Positions 15,456 to 26,772 of a stretch of 64,000 nt of DNA are shown piece after piece. Source of the stretch: Verrucomicrobiaceae bacterium (lineage in GTDB: Bacteria; Pseudomonadota; Gammaproteobacteria; Pseudomonadales; CAMLJR01). Below the pieces are notes generated by a model. It saw only the letters and a program-made list of their open reading frames with translations. It made no database searches and was not told the origin of the DNA. Where the stretch lies: contig JAQGNY010000019.1 in assembly GCA_028293825.1 (NCBI GenBank), forward strand, positions 1 through 64,000, in the 5' to 3' direction. Positions within the stretch are counted from its first letter, which is position 1. Every line of letters starts with the position of its first letter. The translations under genes and the position numbers were made by a program.

Positions 15456-15732
15456 AATTAAGCGATCGAGTTGTGAAGTTGAAAAACCGAAAAAGCTAAG
15501 CGCCCGCGTTACAGTCGCAGCAGGGCCAGTCGATCGCTTTTGAGAGAGGGGTTCGGTTTCATGGCGTTGAGACTAGATGCTCTACGCGGCTTGAGTCAAC
15601 TATTTTGTCGTGCGTAATTTCCGCAGCGCGTGAAATAGAAGGGGCAGCGTTCGATGGGATGGATCAACCTTGGGGCCGATAACTCGCGATGATTTATGCA
15701 AAACATCGCGAAATTAAAGAAGGCGAGCCGGT
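15456..15732. other. intergenic, presumed leu promoter region
   Basis: This gap holds the upstream side of the leu leader and the end of the next minus-strand gene. No clear -35/-10 pair was found for the leader, and no repeat or RNA gene is seen. Confidence 0.4.
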
Positions 15733-16068
15733 TTAAATGGAATCGGAGTCTTCGGCGATATCGCTAAGTTCAGGCGCTGACGTTTGCTCTGCTCCTGGCT
15801 CCAGCTCGGACTCTGGTTCTTGCTCCGGCGCTGACTCTGGTTCTACTGCCGCCGCGTCGATGCGCGGATTGCCTTTGGTGTCGAGCTCGCACACCACGAC
15901 TTCAGCGCGAAGATAGATATCCCGCGAGCTGACTTCGAAAACGGTGTTGATGGCCTCATCTCTGTGCGTGGTGCGATACAGGCTGTGGGCTTCGGTCGCG
16001 CTGACCCATTCCTGTTGTTTGGTGAGGTAAAGTCCGTGCTGATTTTTGATAACGAAAGCAGTGTTCAT
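15733..16068 (-). CDS. hypothetical protein with acidic Pro/Glu tail
   Basis: The likely start is the Met of MNTAFVIKNQHGLYLTKQQ (ATG 16066-16068), giving 111 residues; the longer frame adds an unlikely Arg/Cys-rich lead. The first 75 residues look folded (VSATEAHSLYRTTHRDEAIN, then VVVCELDTKGNP). The tail from about residue 80 is almost only Glu, Pro, Ala, Ser and Asp, with repeated PE/EPE. I do not recognise the family. It is followed upstream on the same strand by another small gene; both may be one unit. The acidic tail could bind basic partners, but this is a guess. Confidence 0.5.
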   Translation of the reverse strand: MNTAFVIKNQHGLYLTKQQEWVSATEAHSLYRTTHRDEAINTVFEVSSRDIYLRAEVVVCELDTKGNPRIDAAAVEPESAPEQEPESELEPGAEQTSAPELSDIAEDSDSI

Positions 16069-16189
16069 AAAGTAAGCGCAGCAATATCCGGTTGACCCAA
16101 ATCGATGCGCGATTTTACTTGATGAGCGCGGCGCGTTACAGCGCCGCAATCGGAATGTGAAAAGGAATGGTGTAGCGGTGGTGCGGGGA

Positions 16190-16372
16190 TTAGTGCTGTG
16201 TCGCTGCTACCGGTATTAAGCGTTCAAGCTCATTTAAATAATGACGACGCAATTGCAGCTCGCCGGCAATGGCGCGCAACTCCTGCGAATCGACGCTGCT
16301 GCTGGCAGCCAGTTCCCACAATTTGCGGCTGCAAAGATTTTTAACATCCAGGTTTTGGTATTGCTGTTTCAT
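16190..16372 (-). CDS. small hypothetical protein, 60 residues
   Basis: This short frame is supported by a good ribosome site, GAGGAG, 8 nt before the ATG at 16370-16372, and by a plausible soluble helical sequence (DVKNLCSRKLWELAASSSVD, then AGELQLRRHYLNELERLI). No domain is recognised. It lies 121 bp upstream of the acidic-tail gene on the same strand and could share its transcript. Confidence 0.5.
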   Translation of the reverse strand: MKQQYQNLDVKNLCSRKLWELAASSSVDSQELRAIAGELQLRRHYLNELERLIPVAATQH

Positions 16373-16902
16373 TCGTTACGCTCCTCGTACCGCTCGGTAC
16401 CTACTGTTTCGTTCATTTTTACTATTACTTTTATATTCACTGTTGTTCTCTTTCTTGCTGGCCCATCACTTTCGGCGCTTTCTATGGTTTCGGTACTTCT
16501 GTTGTTTCGACACTTTCAGCACTTTTGGTCGTTTCGACTGTGCCGTGCCATTGTCTCGGGTCGTGGTTGCAGATTTATGACTCTGCATCAAAAGTTGTGT
16601 TCCCTCAGCAAATAAAGTTTTGCGATTTATGAGAGCTGATTCTTGTTTGTCCTCTAGTCGAGTCGGCCCCCTATCGAGACTAGCAAGAATTTTGCCTACT
16701 ACAACATTTCGCTTTTGTAATCGCGTGGATAGCTATGGCCGCATGGGCGGAGCTTTTCTGGCGTGTGGCTCAGCCTAAATCTTGCGCACCGATATGAGAT
16801 TAGTGAGATCGCGCTTGTTTCGGCATGGTGCAGTCATTATCATTGGCGCCCCGCGCGGGGTCAGTCGTTTATCGACAGGCCAGTTTGTTCGCTGTGGGGT
16901 TT
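16373..16902. other. intergenic, no supported gene
   Basis: This stretch between the small minus-strand gene and tRNA-Ser holds only domain-free frames rich in Phe/Leu/Ser (for example 16241-16615 plus, a shadow). It is T-rich at 16430-16560. The tRNA promoter must lie near its right end; no clear boxes were chosen. Confidence 0.4.
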
Positions 16903-16992
16903 GGAGAGGTGGCAGAGCGGTTGAATGTACCTGACTCGAAATCAGGCGTAGGTGTAAGCCTACCGAGGGTTCGAATCCCTCCTTCTCCGCCA
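16903..16992 (+). tRNA. tRNA-Ser(CGA)
   Basis: A full cloverleaf with a long class II variable arm: the acceptor GGAGAGG pairs with CCTTCTC, the anticodon arm CTGACTCGAAATCAG gives anticodon CGA (codon UCG), the T arm is GGGTTCGAATCCC, and encoded CCA is at 16990-16992. A terminator follows directly. The last 16 nt of the body (16974-16989) recur at 17142-17157. Confidence 0.95.
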
Positions 16993-17002
16993 AATAAAAA
17001 AG

Positions 17003-17029
17003 AACCCGGCCTTGCGCCGGGTTTTTTTA
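17003..17029 (+). terminator. rho-independent terminator after tRNA-Ser
   Basis: AACCCGGC, loop CTT, GCGCCGGGTT and a run of seven T, 11 nt after the tRNA CCA end. Confidence 0.85.
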
Positions 17030-17141
17030 TTTGTGGGGTAGAGACGGCAGAGAGCCCTCGCGGTTCGACAAAGTTGCGCAGCGATTTTGGACGACCGGAG
17101 CACAGCGACGGCGCCCGTGGGGTGAGGGCGAAGCCCGAATC

Positions 17142-17157
17142 AATCCCTCCTTCTCCG
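17142..17157 (+). repeat. 16-nt direct repeat of tRNA-Ser 3' end (possible att remnant)
   Basis: AATCCCTCCTTCTCCG here is identical to 16974-16989, the T-arm/acceptor end of tRNA-Ser, and it is preceded in both places by CGAAT or a similar sequence. A displaced tRNA end is the usual trace of integration at a tRNA gene. Only about 150 bp lie between, so at most a deletion scar remains; chance or local duplication is possible. Confidence 0.45.
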
Positions 17158-17360
17158 TCCGCATTCTTAATTACAAAGAATTAACAACTCGGCGCCGCGC
17201 TAAGTTTTTCATTTATTGCTCCGCAGTTTATTTTTGCTGCAATGCAGTCACTGTAAAAATCAAAACCGACGTTTTTTGTGCGATGCATTTCTCTTAAAGC
17301 GTTTACACTTGAGCGAAGTTCGAAACTGTAAACGCGATGCCATTATTTTCATTGCGGAAA

Positions 17361-17390
17361 TTTACAATTCGCGCGCGGCTGGCGTATCAT
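17361..17390 (+). promoter_or_regulatory. candidate sigma-70 promoter of the nuo operon
   Basis: TTTACA (17361-17366), an 18-bp spacer and TATCAT (17385-17390) stand about 90 bp before the nuoA start. It is the best -35/-10 pair in the gap after tRNA-Ser; no regulator site was recognised around it. Confidence 0.4.
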
Positions 17391-17477
17391 GGCGCCGCCG
17401 CAAAATAGGGACAACGAAGTCCCTTTTGCGTTTCGACCTGCCGCCTTCAGCCGTATTTTTAGCCAGGGGACTCAAGC

Positions 17478-17909
17478 GTGTCGTCGACCGCAGCAACGTT
17501 TGCTAACGACTGGCCATTTGCCATTTATCTTTTGAGTGTCGCAGGACTTTGCGGCCTCATGCTCATCGTCTCTTATGTCGCCGGTGGGCGCGACTGGGGT
17601 CGCGCCAAAAACGATCCGTTTGAATCCGGGGTCGTGTCTTCCGGTGGCGCACACATTCGCTTTTCCGCAAAATTCTATCTTGTCGCTATGTTCTTCGTGA
17701 TTTTCGATGTCGAGGCGCTGTTCCTTTATGCGTGGGCGGTATCGGTTCGCGAAAACGGGTGGATTGGTTTTATCGAAGTGACAATTTTTATTCTGGTGCT
17801 GCTCGTGGGCCTCGTTTATGTGTGGCGCTTGGGCGCGCTCGATTGGGCACCCGATGCACGCAAGCGCAGAGCCTTGAAGCGCGCCGAGCAGGCGCAGCTC
17901 AGTAAATAA
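17478..17909 (+). CDS. nuoA: NADH-quinone oxidoreductase subunit A
   Basis: This 143-residue membrane subunit of complex I has three transmembrane helices (about 15-37, 70-90, 100-120) and the family block [20 protein letters not shown] followed by [20 protein letters not shown]. The start is GTG at 17478, with AGGGGA about 8 nt upstream. It is the first gene of the nuo operon; the 123-bp gap to nuoB is longer than most gaps in the operon. NuoA helps connect the peripheral arm with the membrane arm near the quinone site. The tail is basic ([11 protein letters not shown]). Confidence 0.97.
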   Translation: MSSTAATFANDWPFAIYLLSVAGLCGLMLIVSYVAGGRDWGRAKNDPFESGVVSSGGAHIRFSAKFYLVAMFFVIFDVEALFLYAWAVSVRENGWIGFIEVTIFILVLLVGLVYVWRLGALDWAPDARKRRALKRAEQAQLSK

Positions 17910-18032
17910 TTAATTGATGAACCGTGGCCGCCATTAATAATGGTGGGCTTAGCAAAGACTCAACGTCGGTGCGAACATTTAGAGCACATGTCACAAACGT
18001 AGAACCAGTGCGATAAATTTAGAGAGAGTGCG

Positions 18033-18701
18033 ATGGAATATACGCTGACACGAGTGAATCAAGACGCTGCCGATTATCCGATGCGCAAGCAGGAAACGGT
18101 GAGCGATCCGCTCGAAGACCAGGTCCACAAAAACGTTTTTGTCGGCAAGCTCGAAACTGCTTTGCACTCGGCGGTTAATTGGAGTCGCAAAAATTCGCTG
18201 TGGCCTTACAACTTCGGATTGTCTTGCTGCTACGTGGAAATGGCTACCGCGTTTACCGCGCCGCACGATATGGCGCGCTTCGGTGCCGAGGTTATTCGCG
18301 CTTCACCACGCCAAGCCGATTTCATGGTCATTGCCGGCACCTGCTTTATTAAAATGGCGCCAGTGGTACAGCGCCTTTATGAGCAATTGCTCGAGCCGAA
18401 GTGGGTTATCTCGATGGGCGCCTGCGCCAACTCCGGCGGCATGTACGATATTTATTCCGTGGTCCAGGGCGTCGATAAATTCTTGCCGGTCGATGTATAT
18501 ATTCCCGGTTGCCCGCCGCGCCCCGAAGCTTTTTTGCAGGGCTTGATGTTGCTGCAAGATTCAATCGGCAAAGAGCGTCGCCCTTTGTCGTGGGTAGTTG
18601 GCGATCAAGGTGTTTATCGCGCCAATATGCCTTCGCAACGCGATGAAAAACGCGACGAGCGCATGATTGCAACAACGTTACGTTCGCCCGATAGCGTTTG
18701 A
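18033..18701 (+). CDS. nuoB: NADH-quinone oxidoreductase subunit B
   Basis: The 222-residue subunit carries the terminal iron-sulfur cluster N2, which hands electrons to quinone. The ligands are visible as the tandem Cys pair in [10 protein letters not shown], the Cys in [10 protein letters not shown] and the Cys in [11 protein letters not shown]. Length and sequence are typical of proteobacterial NuoB. A GAGAG stretch precedes the ATG. The gap to nuoCD is 41 bp. Confidence 0.97.
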   Translation: MEYTLTRVNQDAADYPMRKQETVSDPLEDQVHKNVFVGKLETALHSAVNWSRKNSLWPYNFGLSCCYVEMATAFTAPHDMARFGAEVIRASPRQADFMVIAGTCFIKMAPVVQRLYEQLLEPKWVISMGACANSGGMYDIYSVVQGVDKFLPVDVYIPGCPPRPEAFLQGLMLLQDSIGKERRPLSWVVGDQGVYRANMPSQRDEKRDERMIATTLRSPDSV

Positions 18702-18742
18702 TTTTCCGTCGCCCAAGCCTCTAATCAAGAACGAAGACAACA

Positions 18743-20521
18743 ATGGCAGAAGTAGCAACCAATACCGAAGCTTTGCCCGGCAGCGATTATGAAATCGTAC
18801 GCGAGCTGTCGGCGCGATTCGGTCCTTCTGCGCTGCAGTTTCAGCCCACCAAGGACGATGTGCCGACGCTGTGGGTGCCGCGCGCGCAATTGTTCGAAGT
18901 GCTGCAGTTTCTGCGCAGCGTGCCGCGTCCGTATGTGATGTTGTACGACTTGTCGGCTGTCGATGAGCGCATGCGCAAACATCGGCACGGTTTGCCCGCT
19001 GCCGATTTCACCGTTTTTTATCACCTGCTTTCAATCGATCGCAACAGCGATGTGCGGATTAAAGTCGCACTCGGTTTCGACGATCTGCATATGCCCACCG
19101 CGCTTTCAATTTGGCCGAATGCCAATTGGTACGAGCGCGAAGTATGGGATTTATTCGGTATCGTGTTCGATGGCCATCCGCATTTGCAGCGCATCATGTT
19201 GCCGCGCACCTGGCAGGGCCATCCGCTGCGTAAAGATTATCCGGCGCGCGCCACCGAATTCGATCCGTTTATGTTGACGACGGCACGTCAGGACGCGGAA
19301 CAGGAAGCGCTGTTGTTTCGGCCCGAAGAATGGGGCATGAAGCGCAGCACGACCAATGAGGACTTTATGTTCCTCAACCTCGGTCCGAATCACCCCAGCG
19401 CGCACGGCGCGTTCCGCATTGTGTTGCAATTGGATGGTGAGGAGATCGTCGATTGCGTGCCCGATATCGGCTATCACCATCGCGGCGCCGAGAAGATGGC
19501 CGAGCGCCAATCGTGGCACAGCTATATTCCGTACACCGACCGCATCGATTATCTCGGCGGCGTGATGAACAATCTGCCGTATGTGTTGGCAGTGGAAAAG
19601 CTTGCCGGCATTAAAGTGCCGCAGCGGGTCGAAGTGATCCGCGTGATGATGGCGGAGTTTTTCCGCATCACCAGCCATCTGCTATTTCTCGGTACGTATA
19701 TTCAGGATTTCGGCGGGATGTCGCCGGTGTTCTTTATTTTTACCGATCGCATGAAAGCGTACGACGTGATCGAAGCCGTCACCGGTTTTCGCATGCATCC
19801 GGCCTGGTATCGAATCGGCGGCGTAGCGCACGATTTGCCGAAGGGCTGGGAAAAATTGGTACGCGATTTTATCGAATGGCTGCCGCGCCGTTTGGTCGAG
19901 TACGAAAAAGCGGCGATGAAAAACGGCATCCTGCGCGCACGCGCCATTGGCGTCGCTGCATACAACACCAAAGAGGCGTTGGAGTGGGGCGTCACCGGCC
20001 CAGGCTTGCGCTCGACCGGTTTGGATTTCGATCTGCGCAAAGCGCGACCTTATTCGGGTTACGAGAATTTCGAATTCGATATTCCGCTGGCAGCGAACGG
20101 TGATGCTTACGATCGCGGCATGGTGCGTATCGAAGAGATGCGTCAAAGCCTGCGCATCATTGAGCAGTGCATGAACAATATGCCGGCCGGCCCGTACAAA
20201 GCCGATCATCCGCTGACGACGCCGCCGCCCAAAGAGCAGACGCTGCAGCATATCGAAACACTGATTACGCACTTCTTGAGCGTATCGTGGGGTCCGATTA
20301 TGCCGCACGGCGAAGCGAGTCAGATGATCGAGGCCACCAAAGGGCTGAACAGTTATTACCTGACGTCGGATGCGAGCACGATGAGTTATCGCACGCGCAT
20401 TCGCACGCCGAGCTTTCCACACTTGCAGCAGATTCCATCGGTGATTCGCGGCAGCATGGTCGCGGATTTGATCGCCTACTTGGCAAGCATTGATTTTGTG
20501 ATGGCCGATGTCGACCGCTGA
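18743..20521 (+). CDS. nuoC: NADH-quinone oxidoreductase fused subunits C/D
   Basis: The 592-residue protein joins NuoC (about 1-190; [20 protein letters not shown] and the RKDYPA block) to NuoD (about 205-592; [31 protein letters not shown] and the C-terminal [11 protein letters not shown]-like end). The fused form is usual in enteric bacteria, pseudomonads and relatives. NuoD forms the quinone pocket with NuoB, using the conserved His in HPSAHG and a Tyr nearby. The stop overlaps the region of the nuoE start. Confidence 0.97.
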   Translation: MAEVATNTEALPGSDYEIVRELSARFGPSALQFQPTKDDVPTLWVPRAQLFEVLQFLRSVPRPYVMLYDLSAVDERMRKHRHGLPAADFTVFYHLLSIDRNSDVRIKVALGFDDLHMPTALSIWPNANWYEREVWDLFGIVFDGHPHLQRIMLPRTWQGHPLRKDYPARATEFDPFMLTTARQDAEQEALLFRPEEWGMKRSTTNEDFMFLNLGPNHPSAHGAFRIVLQLDGEEIVDCVPDIGYHHRGAEKMAERQSWHSYIPYTDRIDYLGGVMNNLPYVLAVEKLAGIKVPQRVEVIRVMMAEFFRITSHLLFLGTYIQDFGGMSPVFFIFTDRMKAYDVIEAVTGFRMHPAWYRIGGVAHDLPKGWEKLVRDFIEWLPRRLVEYEKAAMKNGILRARAIGVAAYNTKEALEWGVTGPGLRSTGLDFDLRKARPYSGYENFEFDIPLAANGDAYDRGMVRIEEMRQSLRIIEQCMNNMPAGPYKADHPLTTPPPKEQTLQHIETLITHFLSVSWGPIMPHGEASQMIEATKGLNSYYLTSDASTMSYRTRIRTPSFPHLQQIPSVIRGSMVADLIAYLASIDFVMADVDR

Positions 20522-20522
20522 T

Positions 20523-21026
20523 ATGACTACATCCGTGATTTCCAGTGATCGCCCGCGTTTCGAATTGCACCCGGACGACCGCGCTGCTATCGAGCACGAT
20601 ATTACGCACTACGCCGACTCGCGCGCCGCGTCGATTGATGCGCTGAAAGTCGTGCAAAAGCGACATGGCTGGGTGCCCGATGGCGCCATTTACGCCATTG
20701 GCGAAGTGTTGAAAATTCCCGCCTCCGACGTTGAAGGCGTGGCGACTTTTTATAATTTGATTTTTCGCCAGCCGGTCGGTCGTCATGTCATTACCATATG
20801 CGACAGCATCGGCTGTTTTCTGACGGGCTACGAAGAAACGCTGGCCGCGATTAAACAGCGCCTCGGTATTGAGTTGGGCGAAACCACGCCGGACAACCGT
20901 TTCACGTTGTTGCCAATTTGCTGTTTGGGCGCCTGCGATAAAGGCCCTGTGTTGATGATCGATGACGATACGCACGGCAATGTCGGCATCGCCGATGTCG
21001 ATAAATTGTTGGAGCAATACGCATGA
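20523..21026 (+). CDS. nuoE: NADH-quinone oxidoreductase subunit E
   Basis: This 24-kDa-type subunit binds the [2Fe-2S] cluster N1a through CDSIGC and CCLGAC (the usual C-x4-C and C-x3-C pairs). I start at the ATG at 20523, one base after the nuoCD stop (TGATATG), giving 167 residues. An ATG at 20508, inside nuoCD and in the same frame, would add five residues. Its end overlaps nuoF by four bases (ATGA), so the two are translationally coupled. Confidence 0.95.
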   Translation: MTTSVISSDRPRFELHPDDRAAIEHDITHYADSRAASIDALKVVQKRHGWVPDGAIYAIGEVLKIPASDVEGVATFYNLIFRQPVGRHVITICDSIGCFLTGYEETLAAIKQRLGIELGETTPDNRFTLLPICCLGACDKGPVLMIDDDTHGNVGIADVDKLLEQYA

Positions 21027-22348
21027 GCGCCACCAACAGTTCGGCCGCTCCTCTTTCCGCAGAGACGCATCCGCTGACCTACCGGCTCGGCACTGAGCCG
21101 TTGCTCGATATCAAAGCATATGAAGCGCTCGACGGTTACGCCGCCGTGCGCAAAGCATTAAAAGAAATGGCGCCTGCCGACGTTACGCAATTGGTAAAAG
21201 ACTCCAATCTGCGCGGTCGTGGCGGCGCGGGATTTCCCGCTGGCGTGAAATGGTCGTTGGTGCCGATGGGCCCAGATGCGCCGAAAGAGAAATACCTCGT
21301 CTGCAATGCCGACGAAATGGAACCCGGTACATTCAAAGACCGTTTACTGATGGAGCAGCTCCCACATCAATTAATCGAAGCGATGATCGTGGTCGGCTAT
21401 GCATTGCAAGCGTCGCACGGCTACATATTTTTGCGTGGCGAATACGTGGTCGCGTACAAGCGTTTGAATGATGCGCTGGCGCAGGCGCGCACTGCCGGTT
21501 ATCTCGGCGACAACATTCTCGGCACCGGCTGGAATTACGACGTCAATGTACACAGCGGCGCGGGTCGCTACATTTGCGGTGAAGAAACTGCGCTGATTAA
21601 TTCGCTCGAAGGTCGTCGCGCCAACCCGCGCGCGAAGCCACCATTCCCGCAAATTGCCGGTTTGTGGGGCAAGCCGACGGTCGTTAATAACGTCGAAACG
21701 CTGAGCAATATTCCGCACATTATTTTGCGCGGCGCCGATTGGTTTAAAGGTTTGTCCCAAGGCAAAAGCCCCGATAGCGGTACTAAGTTGTACGGCATTT
21801 CCGGTTGCGCCAAGCGCACCGGTGTGTGGGAATTGCCGATCGGCACCACGGGTCGTGAGCTGCTGTACGAATACGGCGGCGGCATGGCGGACGGCTATGA
21901 ATTGAAGTGCTGGTTGCCGGGCGGTGCATCGACTGACTTCTTGTTGCCCGAGCATCTCGATCTGGCGATGGATTACGACACCATCATGAAAAACGGTAGC
22001 CGCATGGGCACCGGTTTAATCACCGTGATCGACGACAAACAAAACATTATTTCCGTGGTACGCAATCTTGAGCAGTTTTTCGCGCGCGAATCCTGCGGCT
22101 GGTGCACACCGTGTCGCGATGGTTTGCCATGGACTGTGAAATTGTTGCAGGCCATCGAGCGCGGCGAAGGTGCCGAAGGCGACATCGAAATCCTTGAGCA
22201 ATTAACGCGTCAGCTCGGCCCAGGTAAAACGTTCTGTGCGCATGCGCCCGGTGCTATGGAGCCACTGCAAAGCGCGCTGAAGTTTTTCCGCGGTGAATTC
22301 GAGCGCGGTATCGCGAAAGAACTCGCAACACAAACTGTGACTGGTTGA
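21023..22348 (+). CDS. nuoF: NADH-quinone oxidoreductase subunit F
   Basis: The 441-residue NADH-oxidising subunit binds FMN and cluster N3. The FMN/NADH glycine-rich loop reads [15 protein letters not shown], and the [4Fe-4S] ligands are in [12 protein letters not shown] plus the later Cys in [10 protein letters not shown]. It overlaps nuoE by four bases and is followed 19 bp later by nuoG. All catalytic features are intact. Confidence 0.97.
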   Translation: MSATNSSAAPLSAETHPLTYRLGTEPLLDIKAYEALDGYAAVRKALKEMAPADVTQLVKDSNLRGRGGAGFPAGVKWSLVPMGPDAPKEKYLVCNADEMEPGTFKDRLLMEQLPHQLIEAMIVVGYALQASHGYIFLRGEYVVAYKRLNDALAQARTAGYLGDNILGTGWNYDVNVHSGAGRYICGEETALINSLEGRRANPRAKPPFPQIAGLWGKPTVVNNVETLSNIPHIILRGADWFKGLSQGKSPDSGTKLYGISGCAKRTGVWELPIGTTGRELLYEYGGGMADGYELKCWLPGGASTDFLLPEHLDLAMDYDTIMKNGSRMGTGLITVIDDKQNIISVVRNLEQFFARESCGWCTPCRDGLPWTVKLLQAIERGEGAEGDIEILEQLTRQLGPGKTFCAHAPGAMEPLQSALKFFRGEFERGIAKELATQTVTG

Positions 22349-22367
22349 CGGCTGGGTGAAATAACGA

Positions 22368-25118
22368 ATGGCTACCATTCATGTAGATGGCAAGGATTTC
22401 GAGGTCGACGGCGCCGATAATTTGTTGCGCGCGTGTCTATCGCTGGGTCTCGATATTCCCTACTTCTGCTGGCACCCTGCATTGGGCAGTGTCGGTGCGT
22501 GTCGGCAATGCGCGGTCAAGCAATACGCGAATGCCGACGATAAGCGCGGCCGTTTAGTGATGTCGTGTATGACGCCGGCCACCGATAACACCTTTATTTC
22601 GATCGACGATGCCGAAGCAAAAGCCTTTCGCGAGAGCGTGGTCGAGTGGTTGATGACCAACCATCCGCACGATTGTCCAGTGTGCGAAGAGGGCGGTCAC
22701 TGCCATCTGCAAGATATGACGGTGATGACGCAGCATGCGAAGCGCCGGTATCGCTTCACCAAACGCACGCATCAAAATCAAGATCTCGGTCCGTTCGTCA
22801 GCCATGAAATGAACCGCTGTATCGCCTGCTATCGCTGTGTGCGCTACTACAAAGACTATGCGGGCGGCGAAGATCTGGGCGTTTACGGCGCGCACGACAA
22901 TGTGTATTTCGGTCGCGTCGAAGACGGCGTGCTCGAAAGCGAGTTTTCCGGCAACCTCACCGAAGTGTGTCCGACCGGTGTGTTCACCGACAAAACCCAT
23001 TCCGAGCGTTACAACCGCAAATGGGATATGCAGTTTGCACCGAGTATCTGCCAGCAATGCAGCGTCGGTTGCAACACCAGCCCCGGCGAGCGCTACGGCG
23101 AATTGCGCCGCATTGAAAATCGCTACAACGGCGATGTGAATCATTATTTCCTGTGCGATCGCGGCCGTTTCGGCTACGGCTACGTCAATCGCGACGACCG
23201 TCCACGCCAGCCGTGGGCACGCAAGAACGACAGCTTCGATATAGTGACCGTCTCTACGGCGTTAGCCACTGCTGCCGACGGCCTGCGTGCAGCGCAGCGC
23301 ATCGTTGGCATCGGATCGCCCCGCGCCAGTGTTGAGGCCAATTATTCGCTGCGCGAACTGGTCGGCGCTGAGAACTTCTACAGCGGCATCGCCGCTGATG
23401 AGCTCGCGCGTATTCGCTTAGTGCGCGATGTACTGCAACGCGGCCCGGTGCGCACGCCGTCATTGCGTGAAATCGAAAAAGCCGATGCGGTGTTTGTGCT
23501 CGGTGAAGACGTAACGCAAACCGCTGCGCGTATCGCATTGGCGTTGCGGCAAGCCTGTAAAAATGAAGCGCGCAGCGAAGCGGCAGCGAAAAAAGTATTT
23601 GAATGGCAGGCAGAAGCTATCGCCAATATCGGGCAGCGCACCAAAAGCCCGGTATTTATCGCAAGCTTCACCGAAACGCGGCTCGACGATATCGCTGCGC
23701 AAACTTACCGCGCCACGCCTACCGATATCGCGCGACTCGGCTTTGCGGTTGCTCACGCGATTGATGCGACTGCGCCGGCCGTGGACGGGCTCGATGCGGA
23801 CACTGCGCAGCTCGCACAAACCATCGCCGATACTTTATTGGCTGCTAAACAGCCGCTGATTGTGTCCGGCACCGGTGCCGGTTCCGAAGAAGTTATTCAG
23901 GCGGCCGCAAATATTGCAGCAGCGCTGCATGCTAAAGCTAAAACAGCGGCGATTTCTCTGGTTGTACCCGAAGCTAACAGCATTGCGCTGGCGTTACTTG
24001 GCGGCGAGTCGGTCGACGCGGCATTGATCGCATTGCGAGACGGTAAAGCCGATGCAGCGATTGTGCTGGAAAATGATTTGTATCGTCGTGCGCCGGCCGC
24101 ATTGGTCGAGGCCGGTTTGAACGCTGCAAAAACGCTGGTTGTGGTCGACCACCAACGCACGCAAACCGCCGAGAAAGCCACGGTGCTATTACCGGCGGCC
24201 TCCTTCGCGGAAGGCGATGGCACGCTCATCAACAATGAAGGCCGCGCCCAGCGTTTCTTCCAGGTTTACGATCCCGTTTATTACGAGCCAACCTGCCAAA
24301 TTAAAGAAGGCTGGCGTTGGTTGCATGCCCTGCAATGCGCGGTGCGCAATGAAGACATCAGCTGGACGCAACTTGACGAAGTCACTGCGCATTGCGCGCA
24401 AGCAATTCCAGCGCTGGCGCCGATTATCAAAGCTGCGCCCGATGCGAATTTCCGCGTTGGTGGTTTAAAAATCGCACGTGAACCGCATCGCTATTCCGGT
24501 CGCACGGCAATGCGCGCGAATTTATCCGTGCATGAGCCGCGCACGCCGCAAGATGGCGACACTGCGTTGGCGTTTTCGATGGAAGGTCATAACGGCGTGC
24601 AAGTCGGTGAGCGTCCTGGCTCGTTGATTCCATTCGCATGGGCGCCCGGTTGGAATTCGCCGCAGGCGTGGAATAAGTTTCAAGAGGAAGTCGGCGGTCA
24701 TCTGCGCGCAGGCGATCCCGGTGTGCGTTTGTTCGAACCTGCCGCCGATGCACAAGCGGATTACTACGGTCCGGTTCCTGCGGCTTTCGCTACTCGCGCT
24801 GACGAATATCTCGTATTGCCGTTGCAGCATATTTTCGGTAGCGAAGAGTTATCGTCGCGCGCAGCGCCGGTGCAAACGCGCATCCCAGCCGCGTATGCCT
24901 TACTGTCCAGCACAACTGCGCAGCAGCTGAACGTCGGTGCTGGTCAATCGGTAACGTTTACCTTTGCCGATGAAACCATCACGCTGCCCACGCAAATCAG
25001 TGCGGTATTTCCCGATGGCGCGATAGGTTTGCCGAGAGCACTTGCCGGGATTCCGGTGCTTGCCGCTGGGAATGTCGTGACTCAGCTCATCGCTGCTCCG
25101 ATTGGAGGTGCGGCATGA
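22368..25118 (+). CDS. nuoG: NADH-quinone oxidoreductase subunit G
   Basis: The 916-residue subunit carries the electron wire of the peripheral arm. Its N-terminus holds the [2Fe-2S] ligands ([20 protein letters not shown]), then the His/Cys-ligated N5 site ([12 protein letters not shown]) and N4 (CIACYRC and later VCPTG). ICQQCSVGC plus YFLCDRG is the extra N7 cluster found in the E. coli-type enzyme. The long C-terminal molybdopterin-like domain is rich in Ala and lacks cofactor-binding evidence, as in the family. It overlaps nuoH by four bases. Confidence 0.97.
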   Translation: MATIHVDGKDFEVDGADNLLRACLSLGLDIPYFCWHPALGSVGACRQCAVKQYANADDKRGRLVMSCMTPATDNTFISIDDAEAKAFRESVVEWLMTNHPHDCPVCEEGGHCHLQDMTVMTQHAKRRYRFTKRTHQNQDLGPFVSHEMNRCIACYRCVRYYKDYAGGEDLGVYGAHDNVYFGRVEDGVLESEFSGNLTEVCPTGVFTDKTHSERYNRKWDMQFAPSICQQCSVGCNTSPGERYGELRRIENRYNGDVNHYFLCDRGRFGYGYVNRDDRPRQPWARKNDSFDIVTVSTALATAADGLRAAQRIVGIGSPRASVEANYSLRELVGAENFYSGIAADELARIRLVRDVLQRGPVRTPSLREIEKADAVFVLGEDVTQTAARIALALRQACKNEARSEAAAKKVFEWQAEAIANIGQRTKSPVFIASFTETRLDDIAAQTYRATPTDIARLGFAVAHAIDATAPAVDGLDADTAQLAQTIADTLLAAKQPLIVSGTGAGSEEVIQAAANIAAALHAKAKTAAISLVVPEANSIALALLGGESVDAALIALRDGKADAAIVLENDLYRRAPAALVEAGLNAAKTLVVVDHQRTQTAEKATVLLPAASFAEGDGTLINNEGRAQRFFQVYDPVYYEPTCQIKEGWRWLHALQCAVRNEDISWTQLDEVTAHCAQAIPALAPIIKAAPDANFRVGGLKIAREPHRYSGRTAMRANLSVHEPRTPQDGDTALAFSMEGHNGVQVGERPGSLIPFAWAPGWNSPQAWNKFQEEVGGHLRAGDPGVRLFEPAADAQADYYGPVPAAFATRADEYLVLPLQHIFGSEELSSRAAPVQTRIPAAYALLSSTTAQQLNVGAGQSVTFTFADETITLPTQISAVFPDGAIGLPRALAGIPVLAAGNVVTQLIAAPIGGAA

Positions 25119-26104
25119 GTTGGCTAACGCCCGAAGTTATCGATGTTCTGATCAAGATTGTTCAAGCGCTCTTTATTTTGGTAGCCACGGTTTTTGTCGT
25201 CGCTAATTTGATTTGGTTGGAACGGCGCTTATTGGGTCTGTGGCAGGATCGGCACGGCCCGAATCGTATTGGGCCGTTCGGTGTTGGGCAAACCGTTGCC
25301 GACATGATGAAACTGATTTTCAAGGAAGACTGGCTGCCGCCGTTTGCCGACAAGATAACGTTTCTGCTGGCTCCTGTTATCGCCATGAGCGCGTTGTTGA
25401 TGGCGATGGCTATTATCCCGTTCACACCGAATTGGGGCGTGGCCGATCTCAATATCGGTATTTTGTTTTTCCTGGCAATGGCGGGTATCGGCGTTTACGC
25501 GGTGATGTTCGCGGGCTGGTCGAGCAACAGTAAATATTCGCTGCTCGGCGGCGTGCGCGCGACAGCGCAGACCATCAGTTACGAAGTATTTATGGGCATC
25601 GCGGTAATGGGCGTAGTCGCGGTGGCCGGCTCGTTCAATATGCGCGACATCGTAGCGGCGCAAAAAGACGTTTGGTTTATCGTGCCGCAGTTTTTCGGGT
25701 TTCTGGTGTTCTCGATGGCTGGCGTCGCTGTTGCTCACCGCGCTCCATTCGACTTGCCGGAAGCGGAATCTGAACTTGCTTCGGGTTACCACACCGAATA
25801 TTCCGGCCTGAAATGGGGCATGTTCTTCGTCGGCGAATACGCGGGCGTGGTGATGGTCTCGGCGCTGCTCGTGACTTTATATTTCGGCGGCTGGTACGGC
25901 CCCGGTCCAGAGTGGTTGGCATTTTTCTGGTTCTCGTTGAAAACACTGGTGTTTATCGTATTGTTTGTGCTGATTCGCGCCGCGTTGCCGCGCCCACGCT
26001 ACGATCAGGTAATGGATGCGGGATGGAAAGTGTGTCTGCCGCTATCCCTAATTAATTTGCTCGGAACCGGCGCGGTTATTTTGCTGCGCGCGGATCTCGG
26101 TTGA
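25115..26104 (+). CDS. nuoH: NADH-quinone oxidoreductase subunit H
   Basis: This 329-residue membrane subunit forms the heel of complex I and part of the quinone chamber. About eight transmembrane helices are visible. The first loop [20 protein letters not shown] and the acidic loop block [20 protein letters not shown] are the diagnostic conserved parts. The start overlaps nuoG by four bases (ATGA), indicating coupled translation. Confidence 0.97.
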   Translation: MSWLTPEVIDVLIKIVQALFILVATVFVVANLIWLERRLLGLWQDRHGPNRIGPFGVGQTVADMMKLIFKEDWLPPFADKITFLLAPVIAMSALLMAMAIIPFTPNWGVADLNIGILFFLAMAGIGVYAVMFAGWSSNSKYSLLGGVRATAQTISYEVFMGIAVMGVVAVAGSFNMRDIVAAQKDVWFIVPQFFGFLVFSMAGVAVAHRAPFDLPEAESELASGYHTEYSGLKWGMFFVGEYAGVVMVSALLVTLYFGGWYGPGPEWLAFFWFSLKTLVFIVLFVLIRAALPRPRYDQVMDAGWKVCLPLSLINLLGTGAVILLRADLG

Positions 26105-26120
26105 GCGGGGGAGCAGAAAA

Positions 26121-26660
26121 ATGTTGATCTCAATGATTCGCGGAATCGGCAGCGTAGTGCGCAGCAACTACATGATCTTCATGCGCGGCTTTCGCAAACG
26201 CGACACGATTCAATACCCGGAACAAAAGCCCTATCTGCCACCACGCTATCGCGGTCGTATTGTGCTGACGCGCGACCCGGATGGCGAAGAGCGCTGTGTG
26301 GCGTGTAATTTGTGCGCCGTTGCGTGTCCGGTGGGTTGTATTTCGCTGCAAAAAGCGGAGACCGAAGACGGTCGCTGGTATCCCGAATTTTTCCGTATTA
26401 ATTTTTCGCGCTGCATTTTTTGCGGCATGTGCGAAGAGGCATGTCCAACCACGGCCATTCAGCTGACGCCGGATTATGAAATGTGCGAATACGATCGGCA
26501 GAATCTGGTTTACGAAAAAGAAGATTTGTTAATTGCAGGTACCGGTAAATATCACGATTACAATTTTTATCGCGTAGCGGGTCTGGCGATTGCCGGTAAA
26601 CCGAAAGGTGCCGCGCAAAATGAAGCGCAGCCGATCAACGTGAAATCGTTGTTACCGTAA
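26121..26660 (+). CDS. nuoI: NADH-quinone oxidoreductase subunit I
   Basis: This 179-residue ferredoxin-like subunit binds clusters N6a and N6b through two CxxCxxCxxxCP sets, [15 protein letters not shown] and [15 protein letters not shown]. An N-terminal amphipathic stretch and the ending [11 protein letters not shown] region are typical. GGGGGAG lies just upstream. A 112-bp gap without a gene separates it from nuoJ. Confidence 0.97.
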   Translation: MLISMIRGIGSVVRSNYMIFMRGFRKRDTIQYPEQKPYLPPRYRGRIVLTRDPDGEERCVACNLCAVACPVGCISLQKAETEDGRWYPEFFRINFSRCIFCGMCEEACPTTAIQLTPDYEMCEYDRQNLVYEKEDLLIAGTGKYHDYNFYRVAGLAIAGKPKGAAQNEAQPINVKSLLP

Positions 26661-26772
26661 TTAATCATTACCGTATTAATTGTTGGTGATAAATCGGTAA
26701 ATTAAGAGCTGTCGTAATCAGGTCATGCGCAATCAATTGCCAGAATAGCCCGGCACAATAGAAGGGAACACC

